Positions 57,591-64,000 of a stretch of 64,000 bases of DNA are shown here, one piece after another. Numbering within the stretch: the first letter of the stretch is position 1; the number at the start of each line of letters is the position of its first letter. Made by a program: the position numbers and the translations under genes. Source of the stretch: Acanthococcus lagerstroemiae (lineage: Eukaryota; Arthropoda; Insecta; Hemiptera; Eriococcidae); the NCBI GenBank assembly GCA_031841125.1, contig CM063108.1:48506122-48570121 (forward strand), in the 5' to 3' direction. Under the pieces are notes generated by a model. The model was not told where the DNA came from, made no database searches, and saw only the letters and a program-made list of their open reading frames with translations.

Positions 57591-58587
57591 GAAACACTGC
57601 TATCTTCAGCAAGGCAAGAAACCGAGTAAAAATTATTCTGCCAGTATAACTGATTATAATGTAATTTTTTGGTGATGATGCAGTCGAATTTAGAACAAAT
57701 TTTCTTTGAAAGTGAATTTCTAATCGACTTAATGATAGTTGAAGTTTGCTATACGCTTACGGTAACTCACACATATCGCAGGGCTGCCAATATTTGAAAC
57801 TCAGTTTAAATCCCAATGTCCGAAAAGCTGACTCCGAATGCAACATATGACTAGAGGGTTGGTAGCAGTGTGGCCGGTGATCCAGCGTATTTGGATATTC
57901 CTCCTGCGTGCCATCTCCATTTATAGCTGTCCACTGACCTTGACTACAGCCAACTTATGCGTTTCATCTTTGTTGTACCAGACGTACGGAATTCTTTCTG
58001 GAAAAGTGTGGAAAACATTGAAGATGTTCGCCTCCACTTTGCTTTCTGTAATCTTAGCTTCACGATACGCCATCTATTCACGCCCATGTACATTCATGCT
58101 TATTTATGTTAACTTGGCGACTGGACAGACTCATTCAGAACAAATGAACTCTAAAAGTGAATCTTCTACACTCATGCTCATTGCATATTATGTATGTACA
58201 TACACCCAGGTACCTCTATCTTCATTCGATTCAAGCTAATTCTGAGTTTTCCCTGTTAGTGATATGGATGGGGAACGAGGCGGATGAGAGTTCAATTTAA
58301 GACCTTTATACATGTAGAGATAATGCGTGAACTTTGCTTACAAAGAGTGTGCATTGTATCCTTATGTGTACCATGAAAACCATCTTCATTCTGTTTCATG
58401 ATTTCCTGCGGAGGTAACTTGAGAGCTTCCGTCATGTGCAAAAACTCCAATTTCCGACATCATACGTAGTATCAATTGTTTAATAACTCAGTCGAAAGGA
58501 GAGTCCAACCACATTTTTATCGTTTAGATCCTCCCAAACCCAAAGCGGCGGTCGTTGAAGTTTACAAAGTAAGCGTAACAAGGTAAA
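57591..58587. other. Unassigned spacer
   Basis: A plus frame at 57838-58239 (133 codons, hydrophobic) has no known domain. CAGGGCTGCCAATATTTG at 57780 resembles a hAT terminus with no partner found. Confidence 0.3.
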
Positions 58588-58803
58588 TTAGGAGCGAACT
58601 GGGGCAATTTGGCCCCTCCGGTAATTTCCCAAAAAGGGTCCCCAAATAGGTATTCTTTTCATGTTCCATTTATCTAATTTATCAGTTTTTCTACCTCAGT
58701 AATACGTATTTGAAATTTTGATCGTAAGTTCTTAAGATTGTCCCCGCATGGTACGGGGCTTTTCCGGAAATCCTGAAATTTCAGACTTCAGTCCGCCCCT
58801 GCA
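58588..58803. mobile_element. Probable hAT MITE, imperfect TIRs
   Basis: Left end AGGAGCGAACTGGGGC and the complement of the right end, CAGGGGCGGACTGAAG, are imperfect copies of the widespread hAT end CAGGGGCGGACTGG. CAAGGT occurs near both outer edges (58578 and 58802), consistent with but not proving a target duplication. A 5-bp hairpin CCCCG/CGGGG lies at about 58741-58757. Confidence 0.5.
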
Positions 58804-59979
58804 AGGTGTCGTTTTAATCTCTTAGTGATTTAAATCAAAGATTATAATAATTAAATAGTCAACTCTGCATGGACGTAAATGAAATAAGGCTGAGGCCTTT
58901 GACACTGTGCCTGAAACTTTTGGACATTTTTTTTCGGCCATAAACTATACTCATATGTATCTATGTAGAACCGTTTTTGAGCTTATGTGAACGCTTCCAT
59001 TTTTGTGACCGCATCCGCGTCACTCTGCTCGATAAACTTTGTTTCCAGTGAAAGTGACTTACAATACTTTCGATTTATATCACTCACAAACTCAACTTTC
59101 AAAAACACATTCGCGACGTCTTTCGTGAATCCTTTGGCCAGGACATTGATCGTGATCAAGGTTATATCGATTGCGAGAATGATTTCATCGCAGATCAACT
59201 GATACACCCTGATGTTTACATTGCAATTTCCGTCGTTGAACGCATTCCAGATTGAATCAAATCAATTTTCACACCGCTTTTTAAAACTCGCGAACAGGGC
59301 AAGAATAGACACGATATTTTTCGGGTTTACATAAACGAAGTTGTATTTGTACTCGAAACACGACTATTTATTAAACTGGTATACATGTCTCTGTCGCGTT
59401 ATTGATGCGATATCGAAGCGAATTAAAGAACCCCCGTAGTTTGAAAAATAATTAGGAACGTGTTAAGAAATTCAAGATCAACTTATCTGATGTATACAAA
59501 AAAGAAAACTTGTATACATGTATAACACATGCATATATATGTATATGTGTTCGTGTGTGTGTAGGATCGAAGAAAGATAGGAAAATAGGAGAGAAGTAAA
59601 CGATGGGAGAAAAAAGGCATTTAAATGTCAGCAGCTGGTTGTTGTGGTGTTAGAAGTAGTTTGTATAAAAGAATCAACGCCAAGAGGCATTTCGCTTTAT
59701 TTTATCCTTTCGCTAGATTCTGCCTCGGATCGAAAAAATATCAGAAAAGGAAACGAATGGGGGGAAAAAACTTTAAAGAATTACGGAAACTGAACGAAAT
59801 CTACAACTATAACAGAGAAAATTACATGACAACTCATCGCTTAAAGGTACTGAGAATCGTATATCAATCCGGTCAATTAAATAAATGACTTTATTGTATT
59901 CGGTATCGGGATACAATTTATTTCGAGAGAAATAAAAAATAGAAGAAAAATCCGCATGTTTAACATACACTGGCGGCGA
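58804..59979. other. Unassigned spacer
   Basis: No recognised gene. TATATGTA/GTGTGT simple repetition around 59490-59570. Short frames on both strands without domains. Confidence 0.3.
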
Positions 59980-60176
59980 TCCATTTGATTCTGACGGAAG
60001 TTCAGAGCGAGGAGGCGACGTGTGGAGTGGAGAGGAAAAAGAATAATAAAATAGAAGTGTAAAATACTCGTATTATTTCTCTGCTCCAGAGCATCAGTGA
60101 ATGTATACCTTAATAATAGATGCCCCACAGGTTGGAGATTTATTTTGGGACTTCGGCGGCATTTAAAAGGGCCAGT
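59980..60176 (+). repeat. Direct repeat, copy 1 (partner 60951-61141)
   Basis: GATTCTGACGGAAGTTCAGA, CTTAATAATAGATGCCCC and AGGTTGGAGATTT recur in the partner in the same order and orientation with moderate divergence throughout about 195 bp. The two lie roughly 970 bp apart. They might be subterminal parts of one transposon family or a local duplication. Confidence 0.75.
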
Positions 60177-60950
60177 GCGTTTGTTCTTTTTGTTCCCCCT
60201 TCTTTATGATCGAAATATTTGTCAAATAATTACCAATATATTTCATTGGAAGTGAGGTCGCTTTTTGCGAAACATAGTGATCTGAAAAAATTACAATATG
60301 AAGTCAGCACGTTTACCTCCATTAAGTACTTGGAAGAACGAAGAACTTGTAAAATGGTACAATCAGTATTCATCTCTCGCTCATCATCTGATTTTTAGGT
60401 GATAGTAAATGTCTGGAGGGGGTTGAATAGATTGAAGAGAAAAACAAAATTTTACCTCTCTTTGCCTACACAAAAGACAAAATATTCCTTAAAATCAGAA
60501 TGCTGTGATACTACTCATGAATTTACGTTTTTCAAAAATTCGTGTACTGCTGGTGAGTCAAGAACTTTAATTCTCGATATTGCCTACCGGTTAGGTTATT
60601 TTGGGAAAAGTGCCGATGTATGTACAATATTGAAAATGAGCTTTGAATGATATGGTATCGAAAGGCAGCTTTCGATCGGGGGGAGGAGGGGGATCAAAAC
60701 ATCTATGCGAGGAAATAGTTAGTAAACGAATGTTCTCATTTGCGGGTTCGGTAGTAGGTACCTACGTTTTGAATCAAACTCTCGCTATTGACTTGTGTGA
60801 GAGTAGACAGGGAAAAAATTGACTTCATTACGCGTGGGAAAGAGTAGCCTATAGGTCAGTGAGCTTGGAAAGTAACCCTCCCACAAAACAAGTGTCATCG
60901 TGATCAAATCCGTCAGTGGTCGAATTGGATATCAAAGTCTAGTTCGGTAC
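60177..60950. other. Spacer between the direct repeats
   Basis: A plus frame at 60399-60650 has no recognised domain. Otherwise nothing visible. Confidence 0.3.
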
Positions 60951-61141
60951 CATTGATTCTGACGGAAGTTCAGAGAGAGAGGAGGCGATGTGTGGAGTTA
61001 AGGGGAAAAAAGAAGAAAATAAAAGAGGTGTAAAATATTCTTATTTCGCTATTCCTGAGCATCAGTGTATTTAACCTTAATAATAGACACCCCGCAGGTT
61101 GGAGATTTGTTTTCGGAATTCGGCAACATTGAAAAGGCTTA
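60951..61141 (+). repeat. Direct repeat, copy 2 (partner 59980-60176)
   Basis: Matches copy 1 along its length, including GATTCTGACGGAAGTTCAGA and CCCCGCAGGTTGGAGATTT. It lies directly next to the MULE scrap at 61158-61285, so the repeat may be part of that element. Confidence 0.75.
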
Positions 61142-61157
61142 GTATGAATGCTCACTA

Positions 61158-61285
61158 CGTTCCCTCTTCTGTTTTCATGATACATTCGAAATGATGTTCA
61201 AATAATTTAGTTTCTTCACGATTGGAAAAGCAAATGGCCACTGTGATGCCATTTCCAAATTCGTCAAGCACAACAAGAGTGTGTA
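61158..61285 (-). pseudogene. MULE-type transposase scrap
   Basis: The minus strand reads LHTLVVLDEFGNGITVAICF, then SNREETKLFEHHFECI before a stop. The V-x-D-E-F-G-x-G-x-P-V-A...S-N-R-E-D pattern is the region after the first aspartate in Mutator-like transposases of animals. The frame is continuous with hAT-like sequence upstream, so two elements are joined in one open frame by chance or deletion. Confidence 0.5.
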
Positions 61286-61626
61286 AATCAAATTCATATT
61301 TGATGAGTTGCTCAAATAACGGGACTGTTATACCCTCTAATCGTTTCTCCTTGTTTCTGCTGACTAGAATTGCTTCAATTTCAACGAGACTTGTAAGAAG
61401 TGACTGTAATAGCATGAAGTACCTAACTTTTCCTGTGCATAGATACGTCTTTTAAGTCGGGTGCTATTTCGTTTATTTTATTTTATTCTTTTGTCGAGGA
61501 CATGCTGCATCACATTATTGAGGGGATGGGCGGCACAGTTTCCTCTTTTGAAGGGCAGTTTGAGAGCTGCGATTATATAGGAACCTTGATCCATAATAAA
61601 CTAGATTATTGGAATCATCTCTTTGG

Positions 61627-61999
61627 CAGTGGCGTAACTAAGAGCGGTCCCTGGTGGGCCAGGCCCGTCCAAAAGATTCTCGGCCCGCCCATCTTTTTAA
61701 AAGATGAAATTCTTTTAAAAAGAATTATTAAATTTTTTTCCATCAAGAAAAAATAGATAATATGTCCTATTTGCATAACGTAAGTTACGTCACCAACGCC
61801 CGCATAATTACATTTTATTGAACAGCAGTATTCGTTTTGGTATGCGTTTTCTTAAAATTTTACACGTTAACGTCATTTTTCAACACCTCCCTCCCCTCGT
61901 GCCACATTTAAAAAATTGATTTGGTTTTCAGCAACTTGACCCAACTCTGTGTTAGCCCTTCCGTGCCCATGCGAAAAAAAGAATCTAGTTACGCTATTG
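61627..61999. mobile_element. hAT MITE inside a hAT transposase gene
   Basis: Ends CAGTGGCGTAACTAAGA and (complement) CAATAGCGTAACTAGA are hAT-type inverted repeats. Flanks CTCTTTGG (61619-61626) and TTCTTTGG (62000-62007) are an 8-bp target duplication with one mismatch. The interior is AT-rich; the frame that reads through it is accidental. hAT coding sequence resumes on the far side, confirming the boundaries. Confidence 0.85.
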
Positions 62000-62229
62000 T
62001 TCTTTGGGGATGTGTATGCTGGTAAAATACAACAGTAACTGTGTCGAATGTTTTCAACCGTTTTTGGGCATTCTTTGAAATTCTCATCAATACATTCGTA
62101 TTCACTTGTAAAAAGCACCCTCTCGTTCAGCCGCCACAGGTCATCTATAAACTGGACTGTCACAGTGAAAAATGACCGTTGCGTCTTACTGTCAGTCCAC
62201 ATGTCCGTTGTTGCGGCCCAAGAATCGAA

Positions 62230-62700
62230 TTCGATTACACTACTGAACAGCTGTTTTGCACAACGCATTTTGACAGGTAATTCTGAGGTACTTTTCAACG
62301 CTGAACATGATACTGCGATCCATTTTTCTCTATCACGTCACAATTCGGAGTTCTGAACGACTGTAATTCGTTTCATTTTGTTTTTGCAGTGGAATAAGCG
62401 GTACCACTGACTGAATATCATCAGTGTTATCAGACCACTATAACCGAAAACAAACAGACGGAATACACACCACTACACAACGTCAACACATAACAATACG
62501 AATCAGTATGACCACATTCAGTTCCTAAACTTCTTTTTGAACACATTTAGTTGAATTTTTAATAGTTTTTGATCAGAAAAACTAGACGTGATAGAGAAAA
62601 ACGGCCGACGGCACTGTATTCAGCGTTGAAAAGTACCTCCTTAAATGCGTTGTGCAAGCAAAAAATTTCATTTTGTTCAGTAGTGTTATCGGAATCAAAG
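62230..62700. repeat. Inverted duplication within the hAT gene
   Basis: 62230-62339 and 62585-62700 are inverted copies: GACGTGATAGAGAAAAA, CAGCGTTGAAAAGTACCTC and TGCGTTGTGCAA recur in opposite orientation. The segment encodes LKSTSELPVKMRCAKQLFSS on the minus strand in one arm and a decayed version on the plus strand in the other. The 245-bp spacer (62340-62584) has no recognised content. Confidence 0.75.
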
Positions 62701-63050
62701 TATTCACGAATTTGGTTAACTATTGCTTGTGAATTTCTTATGTCAAGATATAGTCGTAGGATCTGGTGGTACTCTTTCGACTGCAATCTTTTTTTCTTTT
62801 CTGTCGTTTTTGTAGCATTTGTCTCGCATGAACCAAACTAGCAGTTTGTGTACATTTGCGAAAACCCTCACTAATGACTGTATTAAAGCTTCGTAAATCA
62901 TAAGCACATAGGACAATACAACCACGCAACATTTCTTTTTTCAATTGTGACCACTGTGGGTCTCTTGAGGATGCTGAGGACGACGATGACTCTGTTTCCC
63001 CTGACGAGGGTGAGAAAGCTAGTGAAGAGTGGAGTGATGACAACTCATCA

Positions 63051-64000
63051 TCCAGATATTCCGCTTCATCTACATAACTGCGTGTAACTAGGCATACATT
63101 GATGACGTTTCAGAAGTGTGGTCCCTGAGGTGCATCATATTTCAGAAGTTTACCACAGTGCTCATTCTTGCGTATCTTCCTATCTGCAGTTTTAGTAATT
63201 TTATCAAATTTTTTGACGTTAGGTTGATCGACAAATTTGCTGAAAGCTATTTCTTTAGAATGTACTATTCCATTTAGAAAAAGTCTGGTAATATTATTTT
63301 GTTCTGTAAGTACATACCTACTTACTGAAGTTTAGTGATTCTATGTGGACCTTTGTATACGTCCATATATTACCGCATAATATCGTGGTCAAAGATTAAA
63401 GGGGGAGAGAGAGCATTTGCGCCATTATCAAGGAACTCCATACAACACTTCTATGTAGTTCTCGTTGTGATTCGCCACATCACCACTGGCGGGCTAGCGT
63501 TTTAATGTAATATAACGAGACAAGGAGGAATTCTTATTTGCCGAGTCTAGCCGAAGAACAAATAAACCGCGTGTAAGTATAACAGGTCGAGTGTGCGAAA
63601 AACCAATCAAAAATCGCCGGCAGGCGTATCGGATTTTATAATTTACGAGGCGTGTGGAGATCTGCCGCGGAATAAATCTACATATTTTTGTGTTCGGACA
63701 TGATGTCTGTCCGTGTGTCTGTCACCCAACGAAATTTGCGGGGGAATGCGAAAGAATTCGCGAGCGAATGTATACACGTTATGTGCGCCATTTATACACT
63801 AGTACTCACAATGGACAGCACGATAATGCCGCTTTTACTGTAGAGGAATATTTTATTCAAATGAAGACACGTCGGGGAAATTCGATATATCTGTGCTGAA
63901 AACGCAGTTGGAATTTGGTACTTCCGAGGAATTTAGCGTGTGTGCAGCGGCTTAAAATATTGTTGTAGTTGTGTGATTCGAGGAGCAGATTTCTTTCCAA
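63051..64000. other. Unassigned, probably host DNA
   Basis: Apart from the possible BED-finger remnant near 63130-63230 nothing is recognised. The last 450 bp are CpG-retaining and repeat-free. A plus frame at 63654-63899 has no domain. Confidence 0.35.

Larger units (their letters stand above)
61290..63050 (-). pseudogene. hAT transposase, interrupted by a MITE
   Basis: In order on the minus strand: an acidic Ser-rich start (63043), then CAYDLRSFNTVISEGFRK, SWAATTDMWTDSKTQRSFFT and VTVQFIDDLWRLNERVLF, the first-aspartate region of hobo/Ac-type hATs. A MITE interrupts at 62007-61619. Beyond it the protein resumes as MDQGSYIIAALKLPF, RGNCAAHPLNNVMQHVLDKR (family: SDQGxNI, C-x-AH-x-LN) and FMLLQSLLTSLVEIEAILVS. 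The dimerisation domain is missing. Stops, shifts and an inverted duplication (62230-62700) break it. An upstream degraded BED finger (HCGKLLKYDAPQGPHF near 63130) may be its start. Confidence 0.82.

Noticed and set aside
1..64000. CRISPR arrays, bacterial operons or ribosomal RNA genes
   Set aside because: None seen; tandem repeats present are not spaced like CRISPR arrays, and the content is eukaryotic throughout.

Overview
The window is eukaryotic DNA, most likely from an insect. I see no operons, no ribosome-binding sites and no recognisable intact host gene. Instead there is a dense graveyard of eukaryotic transposable elements in moderately AT-rich sequence with many CpGs left. The mix (copia with an internal initiator-Met-tRNA primer site, BEL/Pao, Ty3/gypsy, RTE, R1-like and jockey/CR1-like LINEs, piggyBac, Harbinger, FLYWCH/MULE, several hAT families, a Tc1/mariner-type DDE element, a tRNA-derived SINE and many short hAT MITEs) is typical of arthropods. 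A hymenopteran would fit, but that is a guess. Almost every long reading frame with a recognisable domain belongs to a transposon and is broken by frameshifts, stops or insertions.

Layout. 1-8 kb: a copia gag remnant with its primer-binding site and LTR edge (1.8-2.5 kb), then mostly featureless sequence. 8-9 kb: an 854-bp hAT-derived element with perfect terminal inverted repeats. 9.5-18 kb: a LINE tail, a palindrome, a BEL/Pao fragment, a GTCGAC-rich tandem repeat, a hAT MITE containing a short repeat with its own target duplication, and a gypsy integrase. 21-25 kb: a fold-back, another hAT MITE, a FLYWCH zinc finger and a coiled-coil LINE ORF1. 26.5-29 kb: a 5'-truncated RTE element between direct repeats of 135 and 149 bp. 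29.6-33 kb: two near-identical copies of a DDE transposase fragment and a piggyBac carboxy-terminal half. 34.5-36.2 kb: a MITE with 36-bp inverted repeats and a second BEL/Pao fragment. 38 kb: a tandem 234-bp repeat. 42.3-45 kb: the best-preserved element, a two-gene Harbinger transposon whose first catalytic aspartate reads as asparagine. 48.3-51.1 kb: an RTE remnant split by an R1-like LINE and a SINE. 55-57.6 kb: a hAT tail with an internal duplication and a LINE split by a MITE. 58.6-63 kb: a further MITE, a duplicated repeat, a MULE scrap and a hAT transposase interrupted by a MITE and an inverted duplication.

The long stretches between these (about 4.3-8, 10.3-12.4, 18.2-21, 36.2-38, 46.2-48.3, 51.8-55.2 and 63-64 kb) look like unique host intergenic or intronic DNA. 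They show only weak promoter- or exon-like hints, near 40.9-41.3 kb and 48.2-48.3 kb.

Nothing here is a clear new biological system. The most informative observations are structural: insertions with readable target duplications that order the events, an unusually long duplication flanking the RTE copy, and the mutated catalytic site of an otherwise readable Harbinger transposase.
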